The notes under the pieces were generated by a model, which did no database searches, was not told the DNA's origin, and saw only the letters and a list, made by a program, of their open reading frames with translations. From Virgisporangium ochraceum (lineage in GTDB: Bacteria > Actinomycetota > Actinomycetes > Mycobacteriales > Micromonosporaceae): a stretch of DNA of 64,000 nt. The position numbers were made by a program, and so were the translations under genes. Shown one piece after another: positions 34,072 through 42,565 of the stretch. The stretch is from contig NZ_BOPH01000088.1 in NCBI RefSeq assembly GCF_016863655.1, forward strand, positions 248,001 to 312,000, in the 5' to 3' direction. How positions within the stretch are numbered: the first letter of the stretch is position 1; the number at the start of each line of letters is the position of its first letter.

Positions 34072-34883
34072 CACAGCTCCTTCACGGCGAGCAGGGGCGC
34101 CGCCCGGTCGTAGCCCACGACGGGGCCGTCGCGGCACAGCAGCAGCGGACCGAGCTGGCAGTGCCCGCACCAGGCGACCCCGCAGCGCATGTTGCGCTCC
34201 AGCGAGACCTGGACGTCGGCGGCGGGCACGCCGTGACGCCGCAGGGCGGCGGCGGTGAACCGCATCATCACCTCGGGTCCGCACACCAGGGCGGTCGTGG
34301 TGGCCGGGTCGATGGGCACGTCGTCCAGGACAGCCGGTGCGACGCCGACCCGGCCGGTCCAGCCGTCGGTCGCCCGGTCCACCGTGGTCTCCACCCGCGC
34401 GCCGGCGGCGACCCACCCGTCCACCGCGCCGGTGAACAGCAGATCCGCCGGGGTGCGGGCGCCGACCACGACGGTCACCCGGCGGTAGTGTGAGCGGTCG
34501 CGGAGGGCGGCGTCGAGCGCGGGCCGCAGGGGCGCGAGCCCGATGCCGCCGGCGACGAGCAACAGGTCGCGTCCGGCCGGTGCAGGCAGGCGCCAGCCGG
34601 CGCCGAACGGTCCGCGGACACCGACGACGTCGCCGGTGCGGCAGTCGTGCAACGCCCGGGTGACCGCACCGACCGCCCGCAGGGTCTGGTCGAGGTCGCC
34701 GGACCGGGTGCCGCTGACCGAGATCGGCACCTCGCCGACGCCGAACGCGTAGAGCATGGTGAACTGGCCCGGCGCCGGCGTAGGGATGGACGCGTCGAGC
34801 GGCCGCAGGGTCAGCGTGACCGTGTCGACGGTCTCCGGTTCCCGGGCGACGACGGTGTGCCAGAGGGGCAGCATGGTGGTCAT
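34071..34883 (-). CDS. hydG: Hydrogenase FAD/NAD(P)-binding subunit (gamma)
   Basis: 270-aa flavoprotein of the ferredoxin-NADP reductase type. An FAD motif (YAFGVGEVPISVSG region) is followed by the nucleotide loop LLLVAGGIGLAPLRPAL and a CGPEVMMRF substrate region. The C-terminal RNMRCGVAWCGHCQLG cysteines bind a [2Fe-2S] cluster. It transfers electrons between NAD(P)H and the FeS chain of the hydrogenase. ATG overlaps the beta-subunit stop. Confidence 0.92.
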   Translation of the reverse strand: MTTMLPLWHTVVAREPETVDTVTLTLRPLDASIPTPAPGQFTMLYAFGVGEVPISVSGTRSGDLDQTLRAVGAVTRALHDCRTGDVVGVRGPFGAGWRLPAPAGRDLLLVAGGIGLAPLRPALDAALRDRSHYRRVTVVVGARTPADLLFTGAVDGWVAAGARVETTVDRATDGWTGRVGVAPAVLDDVPIDPATTTALVCGPEVMMRFTAAALRRHGVPAADVQVSLERNMRCGVAWCGHCQLGPLLLCRDGPVVGYDRAAPLLAVKEL

Positions 34884-35989
34884 GGCGGGTCACCCGCGGC
34901 GAGTGCGGTCAGCTCGGCGGTGAGGTCGATGCCGGCCGGGCACCACACGACGCAGCGCCCGCAACCTACGCAGCCGGCGCTGCCGAACTGGTCGTGCCAC
35001 GTCCCGAGCTTGTGGGTCAGCCACTGCCGGTACCGCGACGCGGTGGACGACCGTACCGGTCCGCCGTGCAGGTAGGAGAAGTCGAGGTCGAAGCAGGAGT
35101 CCCAGCGCAGGGACCGGTGGGCGGTCGTCCCGTCGAGGTCGGTGGTGTCCTCGACCGAGGTGCAGAAGCACGTCGGGCAGACCATCGTGCAGTTGCCGCA
35201 CGACAGGCAGCGGCTGGCGACGTCGTCCCAGGCCGCCGATCCCACGCGGTCGGCGAGCATCCGGCGCAGGTCGCCGCCGGGCAACGACCGGCCCATCCGG
35301 GCGCGCGCGGCGTCGACCGCGGCGTCCGCGTCGCGCACGGTGGCGTCGTCGGCCGGTCGCTGCGGCAGGGCGGCGAGAACCCTTTCCCCGTCGGCGGATC
35401 CGGCCTCCGCGAGGTACCGGGGCCCGGCGACCTCGGTCAGGGCGAGGTCGAACCCCGACCCGGCCCGGGGGCCGCCACCGGCGCTGACGCAGAAGCACGT
35501 TTCACCCGGCTCCGTACAGTGCACCGCCACGACGAACGCGTCCCGGACCCGTCGCTCGTGGTCGGTGTCGGGGAACTGTCCACCGGTGAGCACCCGGTGC
35601 TGCGCCGCGATCGCGCGCAGGTCGCACGGTCGGACACCGAGGAACGCGTAGCGTTCGCGCGGTGGGGGCGGCGCGGTGACGGTCACCGTCCCGTCCGCGG
35701 CGCGGCGCGCGCTCCACAGCGGGATCCGCGCCGGATGCAGCCACCTCTTCCAGGAGGTGGGCCCGCCGGAGTGCCCGAAGGCCGCTCCGTCGGACCGGCG
35801 GCGGAGCCGGTAGCCGCCGGCAGCGAGGGCGGTGCCCCAGCCGTGGGGGAGGTCTGCGGCCGAGGAGATCTCGGCCAGAACTATCGCGCCGTCCCGGACG
35901 GTCGGACCGATCACCTGACGCCCGTCGGCGCGCAGGACGGCGATCAGCGGTTCCAGGGACTCCAGTACGACGGCGTGGGACCCGGTCAT
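34880..35989 (-). CDS. hydB: Hydrogenase 4Fe-4S subunit (beta)
   Basis: 369-aa FeS protein, first gene of the operon. An N-terminal region includes YAFLGVRPCDLRAI, then two C-terminal ferredoxin-type clusters: CLSCGNCTMVCPTCFC and CVGCGRCVVWCPAG. This is the subunit that links the FAD subunit to the hydrogenase in the sulfhydrogenase family. DosR-like box 12 ends 35 nt before the ATG, a plausible activator position. All five genes downstream overlap, so the operon is translated as one unit. Confidence 0.92.
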   Translation of the reverse strand: MTGSHAVVLESLEPLIAVLRADGRQVIGPTVRDGAIVLAEISSAADLPHGWGTALAAGGYRLRRRSDGAAFGHSGGPTSWKRWLHPARIPLWSARRAADGTVTVTAPPPPRERYAFLGVRPCDLRAIAAQHRVLTGGQFPDTDHERRVRDAFVVAVHCTEPGETCFCVSAGGGPRAGSGFDLALTEVAGPRYLAEAGSADGERVLAALPQRPADDATVRDADAAVDAARARMGRSLPGGDLRRMLADRVGSAAWDDVASRCLSCGNCTMVCPTCFCTSVEDTTDLDGTTAHRSLRWDSCFDLDFSYLHGGPVRSSTASRYRQWLTHKLGTWHDQFGSAGCVGCGRCVVWCPAGIDLTAELTALAAGDPP

Positions 35990-36024
35990 ACATACATCGG
36001 AACGCGTGTCGACGCCCTGCCGTA

Positions 36025-36038
36025 GGGGCGAAGGTCCC
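36025..36038. promoter_or_regulatory. DosR-like box 12 (hydrogenase)
   Basis: GGGGCGAAGGTCCC. Nearest box to a start codon in the window (35 nt before the hydrogenase beta ATG). Confidence 0.78.
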
Positions 36039-36048
36039 GGACATGCTG

Positions 36049-36075
36049 ACGGGCGGCGGGGTGACCGCCGCCCGT
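36049..36075 (-). terminator. Terminator hairpin after DoxX-like gene
   Basis: 11-bp perfect arms ACGGGCGGCGG and CCGCCGCCCGT with a 5-nt loop, 20 bp downstream of the DoxX-like stop. It insulates that gene from the hydrogenase promoter region. Confidence 0.75.
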
Positions 36076-36094
36076 GGAGGTTCGTTCCGGCCGG

Positions 36095-36655
36095 TTACCG
36101 GAGCCAGGTGTACTTCCCGACGATCCTCGACCACCAGGAGCCGAAGCCGAGGGTGTTGCCGGCGTTCGTCAGGGCGAGCACGGCCAGGACGGCGGCGTAG
36201 ATGAGGTGGTCGTCCATGAAGGGGTTGTTCTCGGGGGGCAGGACCGCGGTCCACATGAGCACCAGCAGCAGGCCGCCGGCGACCGCGGCGATGCGCACGC
36301 CGATGCCGAGGATCAGCGCGAGGCCGATGCCGAGCAGGCCGAGCATGAACAACCAGTCGGCCCAGGCCTGGCCGGCGATGTCGTTGTAGATGCCCTGGAA
36401 CGGACCGGTGGCGGCGTGCGACAGGAAGCCCTCGGTGGGGCTGCCACCGTTGACCCAGGCGGCCTTTTCGGCGGTCTCGTGTCCGAGGCCGAACGTCTTG
36501 TCGAGGAATGCCCACAGGAAGGTCCAGCCGAGCGCCAGCCGGATTCCGGCGAGGACGTAACGGGCGGCCTTCGCGGAGGCGGTCTCCGTGGTCGCGACGG
36601 CTTCGCCGCCGGGGCGGGTGGTGGCCGGGGTGCGGCCGTGGGCGATGCTCGCCAT
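36095..36655 (-). CDS. DoxX/DoxD-like membrane protein
   Basis: About 186-aa protein with four transmembrane segments. The pattern RLALGWTFLWAFLDKTFGLG plus central FMLGLLGIGLALILG and the TAVLPPENNPFMDDHLIYA loop matches DoxX/DoxD relatives, some of which form thiosulfate:quinone oxidoreductase subunits. ATG at 36655 preferred; GTG at 36661 sits closer to AAAGGA, and the frame extends to 36709. Upstream are DosR-like box 13 and an inverted repeat at 36682-36714. A link to sulfur chemistry would fit the SQR-like gene at the far end (inference). Confidence 0.75.
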   Translation of the reverse strand: MASIAHGRTPATTRPGGEAVATTETASAKAARYVLAGIRLALGWTFLWAFLDKTFGLGHETAEKAAWVNGGSPTEGFLSHAATGPFQGIYNDIAGQAWADWLFMLGLLGIGLALILGIGVRIAAVAGGLLLVLMWTAVLPPENNPFMDDHLIYAAVLAVLALTNAGNTLGFGSWWSRIVGKYTWLR

Positions 36656-36681
36656 TTCACTCACTGGTCCTTTCGGTTGGT

Positions 36682-36714
36682 CTCCAGTGCTGACATCCAT
36701 ACTTTCCACTGGAG
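36682..36714. repeat. Inverted repeat in leader of DoxX-like gene
   Basis: CTCCAGTG at 36682-36689 and CACTGGAG at 36707-36714, perfect 8-bp arms, 17-nt spacer. Adjacent to a second small hairpin at 36719-36737 (CCGGCAC-GGTCA-GTGCCGG). Possible leader structure or operator. Confidence 0.45.
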
Positions 36715-36753
36715 TCGACCGGCACGGTCAGTGCCGGAGGCACTCCGTTCGCT

Positions 36754-36767
36754 GGGACCAAAGTCCC
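36754..36767. promoter_or_regulatory. DosR-like box 13
   Basis: GGGACCAAAGTCCC, the closest copy to the mycobacterial GGGACTTTNGTCCC core. It abuts the stop of the CBS-BON gene and lies 98 nt upstream of the DoxX-like start. Confidence 0.8.
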
Positions 36768-37481
36768 TCAGGTGGGCCACCGCACGGTCGGGCCGACCTG
36801 CGCGTCGAACACGTAGTGGCGCTTGAGTTCGGCCCGGTCGTCGTAACGCCAGTCGAGCAGGGTGACGACGTCGACCACCCCGGGCACTGCCCGGGCGAGC
36901 CGGCCGGCGATCTCGGCGGTCGACCGGCGGTCGACCGACCCGGTCAGGGTCACGATGCCGTCGGTGACGACGATGCCGACGGCGGCGGGATCGGTCACCA
37001 GCACCCGCTGGAGGACGTCGTCGCGGACCTCGGCGCGGATCTCGCCGTCGGGCCTGAGGTAGGTCGACAGCAGGTCACGCCGGGACACGATGCCGACGAG
37101 GCGGTCGTTCTCCACGACGGGCAGCCGTTTGACCAGGTGCCTCTCCATCAGTCGCGCGGCCGCGGCGACCGTCGCTTCCGGGCCGATGGTGACGGCGGGC
37201 CGGCTCATCAGGCCGGCCGCCATGTCGGCGAGCGGCCCGCTCGGCGGCTCGGTCCGATGGCGGTGGAGCAGCCGCCGGTGCGGGCTGTCGGGTGGAAGGT
37301 CGAGCCGGTGCAGCAGGTCGCCCTCCGACACCACTCCGACCACCCGGCCCGCGTCGTCCACGACCGGCACCGCGCTGACCCGTTCATCGGCCAGTGTCGT
37401 CACCAGGTCCTTGAAGGTGGTGTCCGGACGTGCTGTGACCACGTTCCGGGTCATCACCGATCTCACTGTTCGGGTGTTCAT
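36768..37481 (-). CDS. CBS-pair protein with C-terminal BON domain
   Basis: 237-aa protein with two CBS repeats (about residues 6-58 and 90-142) and a BON domain (about 150-215, VGIVVTDGIVTLTGSVDRRSTAEIAG). It is a paralogue of 16976-17665. RBS GAGGAG 3 bp before ATG. Box 14 lies 56 nt upstream. CBS proteins of this type (Hrp1 and relatives) are DosR-regulated in mycobacteria. Confidence 0.87.
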   Translation of the reverse strand: MNTRTVRSVMTRNVVTARPDTTFKDLVTTLADERVSAVPVVDDAGRVVGVVSEGDLLHRLDLPPDSPHRRLLHRHRTEPPSGPLADMAAGLMSRPAVTIGPEATVAAAARLMERHLVKRLPVVENDRLVGIVSRRDLLSTYLRPDGEIRAEVRDDVLQRVLVTDPAAVGIVVTDGIVTLTGSVDRRSTAEIAGRLARAVPGVVDVVTLLDWRYDDRAELKRHYVFDAQVGPTVRWPT

Positions 37482-37537
37482 GACTCCTCCCAGGTGTTCG
37501 CATCCGGAGTGTCACCGGCGGGTGCCGCCGTGCGCAT

Positions 37538-37551
37538 GGGGCGAAGGTCCC
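37538..37551. promoter_or_regulatory. DosR-like box 14
   Basis: GGGGCGAAGGTCCC, identical to box 12. 56 nt upstream of the minus-strand CBS-BON start. Confidence 0.75.
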
Positions 37552-37580
37552 ACGCGGGGCGGGCCGGCCGGGCACGGTCC

Positions 37581-37594
37581 GGGCCGATCGGCCC
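37581..37594. promoter_or_regulatory. DosR-like box 15
   Basis: GGGCCGATCGGCCC followed by TGTG, a perfect palindrome. 66 nt before the CBS start at 37661. Confidence 0.75.
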
Positions 37595-37660
37595 TGTGGG
37601 ACGCGGGACCACGGTCGTACGGTGATGACGAGGGACGGAGTCTCCCGGAGGGATGCGGCG

Positions 37661-38311
37661 ATGAACGGAATGACGGTCGCGGATGTGATGACCTACGGCG
37701 CGGTGTCGGTGACCGCCGACGAGCCGTACCGGGAGCTGGTGGATCTCATCGAGATGCGCTCGGTCAACGCGGTACCGGTCGTCGACCGGTTCTCCCGCGT
37801 GGTGGGCGTCGTGTCGGCCACGGATCTCCTCCACAAGATCGAGTTCGCCGGTGGTGCCGACCCGCCGCGGATCTTCGAGAACCGCCGGCACCGGCAGAAC
37901 CGTCGCAAGGCGGCGGGGATGGTGGCCGGCGAGCTCATGACCACGCCCGCCGTGACGGTGTTCCAGGCAACGACGGTGGCCGAGGCGGCGCGCATCATGG
38001 AGACCGCCGGCGTGCGCCGCCTACCGGTGGTCGACGACCTCGGCCGCCTCATCGGCATGGTGACCAACCGGGACCTGCTGAAGGTCTTTCTGCGCCCGGA
38101 CGCGGCCGTCGCCGTGGCAGTCCGGTCCATTGTGGACACCGGGGTCGCGGTGGAGGTCTTCCACGGCACCGTCCTCGTGACGGGCGAGGTCGAACGCCGC
38201 TCCGTCGCCGAGGGCCTGACCGCCCGCGTCGCGGCCGTCGACGGCGTCGTGTCCGTCGAGAACCGCGTCGTGTGGACCGTCGACGACATCGCCAGCGCGA
38301 TGCCGGTCTGA
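37661..38311 (+). CDS. CBS-pair protein with C-terminal BON-like domain
   Basis: 216-aa protein. CBS repeats at about residues 5-60 (NAVPVVDRFSRVVGVVSATD) and 85-140 (RRLPVVDDLGRLIGMVTNRD), then a short BON-like segment (VAVEVFHGTVLVTGEVERRS). ATG at 37661 chosen because GGAGGG lies 8 bp upstream; the frame is open to 37622 without a comparable site. Divergent from the CBS-BON gene at 36768, with boxes 14 and 15 between them. Followed after 19 bp by another CBS gene. Confidence 0.87.
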   Translation: MNGMTVADVMTYGAVSVTADEPYRELVDLIEMRSVNAVPVVDRFSRVVGVVSATDLLHKIEFAGGADPPRIFENRRHRQNRRKAAGMVAGELMTTPAVTVFQATTVAEAARIMETAGVRRLPVVDDLGRLIGMVTNRDLLKVFLRPDAAVAVAVRSIVDTGVAVEVFHGTVLVTGEVERRSVAEGLTARVAAVDGVVSVENRVVWTVDDIASAMPV

Positions 38312-38330
38312 CAGCGAGGAGGAGATCGCC

Positions 38331-38939
38331 ATGCGTGTGCGCGACATCATGACCCGACCCGTGTTCACCCTGCAGCCGACCGATCCGGTCGAGGGCGCGG
38401 CCGCGCTGCTCGCCGACCGGGGGATCACCGCCGCTCCGGTGGTCGACGACCGTAACCGGCTCGTCGGCATCGTGAGCGAGGGGGACCTGCTCCGCGGCCG
38501 GGTGCCGGAGGACCCGACCGCGCACCTGCGAATCGCGCCGAAGCCGCCGTCGCACCGCCCCCACCTCGTCGCCGAGGTGATGACGCGCGAGGTGGTCACG
38601 GCCTGGCCGCTGGAGGACGTCGCCGACGTGGCGCGGACCATGCTCGACCGGGACGTGCGCAGCGTGCCGGTGCTCGACGGCGGCCACGTCGTCGGGATCG
38701 TCAGCCGACGGGACCTGCTGCGGTCGGTGCTGCGCACCGACGACGTGCTCGCCCACGAGGTCCAGCAGCGGCTGGACGCCTACGCGGGCGGAGCAGCCCG
38801 CTGGACCGCCACCGTCACCGACGGCGTGGTGCGCGTCGACGGCTCGCTCGACGACGAGGCCGAACGCCGGGTCGTGGAGATCCTGGCGCGCACCGTCCCC
38901 GGTGTCGCGACCGTCGAGGTGCGGGCGACCGTCGGCTGA
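38331..38939 (+). CDS. CBS-pair protein with C-terminal BON-like domain
   Basis: 202-aa protein. Two CBS repeats (about residues 1-56, APVVDDRNRLVGIVSEGDLL, and 82-135, SVPVLDGGHVVGIVSRRDLL) and a BON-like tail (TVTDGVVRVDGSLDDEAE). RBS GAGGAGGAG directly upstream. Cotranscribed with 37661-38311 (19-bp gap). Distinct from its neighbour in sequence, so an older duplication. Confidence 0.86.
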   Translation: MRVRDIMTRPVFTLQPTDPVEGAAALLADRGITAAPVVDDRNRLVGIVSEGDLLRGRVPEDPTAHLRIAPKPPSHRPHLVAEVMTREVVTAWPLEDVADVARTMLDRDVRSVPVLDGGHVVGIVSRRDLLRSVLRTDDVLAHEVQQRLDAYAGGAARWTATVTDGVVRVDGSLDDEAERRVVEILARTVPGVATVEVRATVG

Positions 38940-38946
38940 ACCCCCG

Positions 38947-39480
38947 TCACGGCCGGGTCAGCATCGTGACGAGCTCGGGTACCTCCTCGCGCCAGCATGG
39001 TTCGGTGGTCCGGACCCGGGCGCGCGGGAAGCTGATGTACCTGCCGTGCGGGGGTTTCAGCTCGAGCGTCCAGGTGCCGCGGACGCACTGGTAGCGGATC
39101 TCCCAGCCGTCGTCGCGTTGGAACAGGCGGGATCCGCTGCCTCCCGTACCGGACGTGGACTCGGTGTTGACGAACCCCGCGCCGGTGAGCCAGGCCGCGG
39201 TGAGCGCGACGTCGTCGGTCTCGGTGTACTCGCCGGTGGCGTTGTCCTCCAGCGCGCCGAGCCCGAACCGTCCGTCGTCGTCGGGGCGACCGACGACGAC
39301 CTCGACCGTGTCGTCCGCGCCGAACCGGAGCGTGAACTCCGGACCGAGATCGTGCGTCTGCCGCAGCTCCTCCAGCCGCGCCACGTCACGCAGCCGTCCG
39401 ACCCGCACATCCTCGACGACGACGTCGAACGGGCCCAGCATGAACGAGCTGTTGGCCCACCACTCCAGGGTCGCGTCCAT
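38947..39480 (-). CDS. Hypothetical protein
   Basis: 177-aa soluble protein, no family recognised. Strands and charged loops, an FDVVVEDVRVGRL segment, GRFGLGALEDNATGEY, and a C-terminal part with YQCVRGTWTLELK. Two cysteines and several tryptophans. Convergent with the CBS gene (7-bp gap) and divergent from the VOC gene. No DosR-like box upstream. Codon pattern is normal for the window. Confidence 0.55.
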   Translation of the reverse strand: MDATLEWWANSSFMLGPFDVVVEDVRVGRLRDVARLEELRQTHDLGPEFTLRFGADDTVEVVVGRPDDDGRFGLGALEDNATGEYTETDDVALTAAWLTGAGFVNTESTSGTGGSGSRLFQRDDGWEIRYQCVRGTWTLELKPPHGRYISFPRARVRTTEPCWREEVPELVTMLTRP

Positions 39481-39563
39481 GCGCCCAGTATCACCCGCGT
39501 CCCGCGTCGTGGCGTTTCGATATTGCGTTGCCGCTTCCGCCGGGCGGTGTCTACGGTCCGGAG

Positions 39564-40280
39564 ATGCGTTCGCGACTGCTCGCGGTTGCCTTCGAGGCGG
39601 AGGACCCGGCCGCGCCGGCGCGTTTCTGGGCGGCCCTGCTGGGCCGGGAAATCGTCGAGGACGCCGACGGTCTGCTGCTGCCCGGCGGCGACACCCAGCT
39701 CGGCCTGCGGTTCGTACCCGGCCGGCCCGGCAGCCCCGGCAGGAACCGGATGCACCTGCACCTCACCAGCGCCGACCCCGACGACCAGCGCAACACCGTG
39801 GCCACGGCGGTCGGGCTCGGCGCCCGTCACGTCGACGTCGGGCAGCGACCCGAGGACGGGCACGTCGTCCTGGCCGACCCGGCGGACTACAAGTTCTGCG
39901 TGATCGAGCCCGGAGACGCCTACCTCGCCGGGTGCGGCCCGCTGGGCGAGGTCACCTGTGCGGGCAGCCGGCGGGCCGGCATGTTCTGGAGCCGGGCGCT
40001 GGGCTGGCCCCTGGTCTGGGACAAGGGCGAGCAGATCGCGATCCAGTCGCCGCGCGGCGGCACGAAGGTCTCCTGGGACACGTGGGACGACGCGCCGGAG
40101 GCGGAGCCGACCCGGCAGCGCTTCGAGCTGGTCCCGGTCGACGGCGACCAGCGGGCGGCGGTCGACGCGCTGGTGTCCCTCGGCGCCACCCGCGCCGACG
40201 CGCGCGACGACGGCACCGTCGAGCTGACGGACCCGGACGGCAACGGGTTCCGCGTGCGGCCGCTACAGTCCGCGGGATGA
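39564..40280 (+). CDS. VOC superfamily (glyoxalase-like) protein
   Basis: 238-aa protein with two VOC beta-alpha-beta-beta-beta modules (about residues 1-115 and 120-238): LLAVAFEAEDPAAPARFWAALLG, MHLHLTSADPDDQ, HVVLADPADYKFCVIEPG, then a second FWSRALGWPLVW. Metal-ligand positions are only partly visible. The family includes glyoxalases, extradiol dioxygenases and resistance proteins; no specific activity is claimed. Its stop overlaps the DinB gene ATG. Confidence 0.78.
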   Translation: MRSRLLAVAFEAEDPAAPARFWAALLGREIVEDADGLLLPGGDTQLGLRFVPGRPGSPGRNRMHLHLTSADPDDQRNTVATAVGLGARHVDVGQRPEDGHVVLADPADYKFCVIEPGDAYLAGCGPLGEVTCAGSRRAGMFWSRALGWPLVWDKGEQIAIQSPRGGTKVSWDTWDDAPEAEPTRQRFELVPVDGDQRAAVDALVSLGATRADARDDGTVELTDPDGNGFRVRPLQSAG

Positions 40281-40726
40281 CGCGGGAGGTCGACGAGCTA
40301 CGTGAGACGCTCGACAGGCTGCGGGCCGCCGTGCTCCGGAAGCTCGCCGGGCTCAGCGAGGACGACGCACGGCGCAGCACGGTGCGCTCGGGCACCAACC
40401 TCGCCGGGCTGCTGCAGCACCTCACGTTCGTGGAATCCTCGTGGTTGGGCGAGATCAGGCCCGACCTGATGGCCGCCAGGGGCCACCGGTCGATGGACGT
40501 CGACGCGTCGGTCCCGTTGCGGACGCTGCGGGCCGAGTACCGCGCGGCGTGCGCGACCAGCGACGTCATCATCGCCGCGGTCGGTGACCCGGACGCGTCG
40601 GTGACCCGGAACGGTAGAACCCGCGACCTGCGGTCCGTGCTGTTGGCGGTCATCGAGGAGACGGCCCGCCACGCCGGGCACGCCGACATCATCCGCGAGC
40701 AGATCGACGGTCGTACCGGCCGTTGA
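40277..40726 (+). CDS. DinB-family (DUF664) protein
   Basis: 149-aa four-helix-bundle protein. The metal-binding pattern is QHLTFVESSWLGE (helix 2) and ARHAGHADIIREQIDG (C-terminal helix), with the expected histidines. Such proteins are often thiol-dependent transferases. ATG overlaps the VOC gene stop. Starts further 5' in this frame are shadows. Confidence 0.82.
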   Translation: MTREVDELRETLDRLRAAVLRKLAGLSEDDARRSTVRSGTNLAGLLQHLTFVESSWLGEIRPDLMAARGHRSMDVDASVPLRTLRAEYRAACATSDVIIAAVGDPDASVTRNGRTRDLRSVLLAVIEETARHAGHADIIREQIDGRTGR

Positions 40727-40761
40727 CCCGCGTGCATGCCCGGTGCGGGACCATTGCCGAC

Positions 40762-41088
40762 ATGGACGACGACGGATGGCTCACCAATGCCGAAGACGAG
40801 CTGCTCGGCCCACTGGAGGATTCGCCGCTGCCGCTCTGGGAGATCCGTGGCGGTCATGTGACGACCGGGCGGCTGGAGGCGTACCTGGTGCCGGGCCTCA
40901 CCTCGCTGGCCGCCCGCGGTCTCATCGAGGTGCGGCGCTTCGACGGCTGGCCGCAATCATGGGACCGGGGCAGCCCGATGGCCGGCGAGGACCTGCTCCG
41001 GTACTGCCGGCGCCTCGACGCGTGGTCGCCCGGAGCGACGCCGGTCCTGGCTGCCCACATCACGCCGGAAGGGCGCAGGTGCCTGTGA
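40762..41088 (+). CDS. Small hypothetical protein, possible winged helix
   Basis: 108-aa protein from the ATG at 40762 (GTG at 40723 is an in-frame alternative that overlaps the DinB stop). The pattern TGRLEAYLVPGLTSLAARGLIEVRRFDGW resembles a helix-turn-strand unit. C-terminus is AHITPEGRRCL. No family recognised with confidence. Confidence 0.5.
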   Translation: MDDDGWLTNAEDELLGPLEDSPLPLWEIRGGHVTTGRLEAYLVPGLTSLAARGLIEVRRFDGWPQSWDRGSPMAGEDLLRYCRRLDAWSPGATPVLAAHITPEGRRCL

Positions 41089-41148
41089 CCCCTCCGGGTC
41101 GGGATGCCGTAGCGGCCGTACACGGTGACTCTGTGGCATCGTGACCGG

Positions 41149-41970
41149 GTGACCGGCACCCGCGCGTCCCTGGATGTCCGGCTGCTCGCCGGCATCGCGG
41201 GCCCGCCGGCGCTGCCGGTGCTGTTGCGGGCGTCCGCCAGCGTTCCGCACGACGACCACGACGACCTCGGCAGCGAGATCGTCGCTCTGCTGCGGTCGGA
41301 CCGGGCGCCGGCCGGGCCACCGCCCGCGAGTTCGCCACCCTCGACGGGCCCGACGCCGTGGCGGTCACGTCGCTGCCGCTGCCGGAAGGCGTCGACGTGC
41401 TGCTGGTCGGGCTGCGCGACGTCGACGCACAGGTGCGGACCCTGGCGGTGGGCCGGCTCGGAGACAGTGGGCGGGTCGAGGCGGTCGTGCCGCTCACGGG
41501 TCTCGTCAGGGACCGGACGCCGCGGGTCCGGGCGGCGGCCGCGTTCGCGCTCGGCCGGCTCGCGCACGAGTCCGCGACCCCGGCCCTCCTGCGCCTTGCC
41601 GACGACCCGTACCGACACGTCCGGGAACGCGCCGTGCAGGCGCTCGGCCGGGTGGGCGGGCCGGCGGCGGTCGACGCGCTGCTCGCCATGACCTCCGACC
41701 CGGAACCGTTGCAGCGCGCGCGGCAACGGTCAGCGCGGTCGTCACGACGGTGAGACCGGCGGCGCTGGGCGAGCACCTGCTGATCCGGCTGACCGGCGAC
41801 CCCGACCCGTCCGTCCGCCGACGGGTCGCCGTCCTGGGGTCTTCCTGATCGCCGCGCCGCTGGTCCTGTACCTGGCCTCCGGATCCCCGATCGCGTTCGT
41901 CCTGCTGCTGGCCCTCACGGCGTTCGTGGGCGTCCGGATCGTGCTGGCGCTACGCCGCGCCTGGCGCTGA
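41149..41970 (+). pseudogene. Frameshifted HEAT-repeat protein
   Basis: Coding similarity passes through three or four frames. An N-terminal part begins at GTG 41149 and runs to about 41320. It continues in another frame (REFATLDGPDAVAV, then HEAT repeats VRTLAVGRLGDSGRV, VRAAAAFALGRLAHES, VRERAVQALGRVG) to about 41720. A third frame carries HLLIRLTGDPDPSVRRR to 41848, and a fourth could add two hydrophobic helices (FLIAAPLVLYLASG and FVLLLALTAFVGVRIVL) to 41970. Read as one decayed gene, or as sequencing indels. Nothing else coding is convincing here. Confidence 0.6.
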
Positions 41971-42474
41971 CGCGACGTCCTGTCGCACCTCGGCGGCGAA
42001 TCGTTCGTGGGCCCGGGGGATCCGCACCCACCGGGAGTCGCGGGTGACGTGGGCGCCCACGATCGCGGTGGCGTAGCTCCGGGCGAGGAGGACGGCGGCC
42101 AGTGCGAGCGCCAGCACCACAACGGCGGTGACGACGGTGGCGGCCGTCTCCCGCCGGTCGGCGACCGACGGCAGCACGGCGAGCGCCCCGGCGAACAGGG
42201 CCAGGCCCGTCAGCAGCCGCACCACGCGCAGCCGGCCGCAGCGGTCGCACCACGGCCAGCTCGGCGCCCAGACGTCGTTGCGCATGACGACGATGGCGAT
42301 GAGGAAGAACAGCAGCCCGAGCGGAATCAGCGCGTAGGTCCACGCCGGTGGTCGCGACGAGAAGCGCAACGACTTCAGCTGATCGGCCGGGCGGCCGTGG
42401 CGGGCACAGACCCGCGGCAGGTCACGAGCCGCTGTCACCTGGGCTGACGGAATCCGGACCGACGGCATGGGCAC
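41950..42474 (-). CDS. Three-pass membrane protein with a small cysteine motif
   Basis: 174-aa protein. A short N-terminal segment with CARHGRP, three hydrophobic helices (about residues 44-62, 88-104 and 112-130), and a WCDRCGRLR cysteine pair between the first two that could bind a metal. C-terminal soluble tail (RWVRIPRAHERFAAEVR). Not a family I can name. The start may be an internal ATG at 42468. Confidence 0.55.
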   Translation of the reverse strand: MPMPSVRIPSAQVTAARDLPRVCARHGRPADQLKSLRFSSRPPAWTYALIPLGLLFFLIAIVVMRNDVWAPSWPWCDRCGRLRVVRLLTGLALFAGALAVLPSVADRRETAATVVTAVVVLALALAAVLLARSYATAIVGAHVTRDSRWVRIPRAHERFAAEVRQDVASAPGAA

Positions 42475-42565
42475 TCCCTACGTCGGTGCGACAGCATGCC
42501 AGACAGACGGCTGGAACGTTGTCCGGTCGCCGGTGGAACAGGCTTCCGCGCTTGACGCCCGGGCC

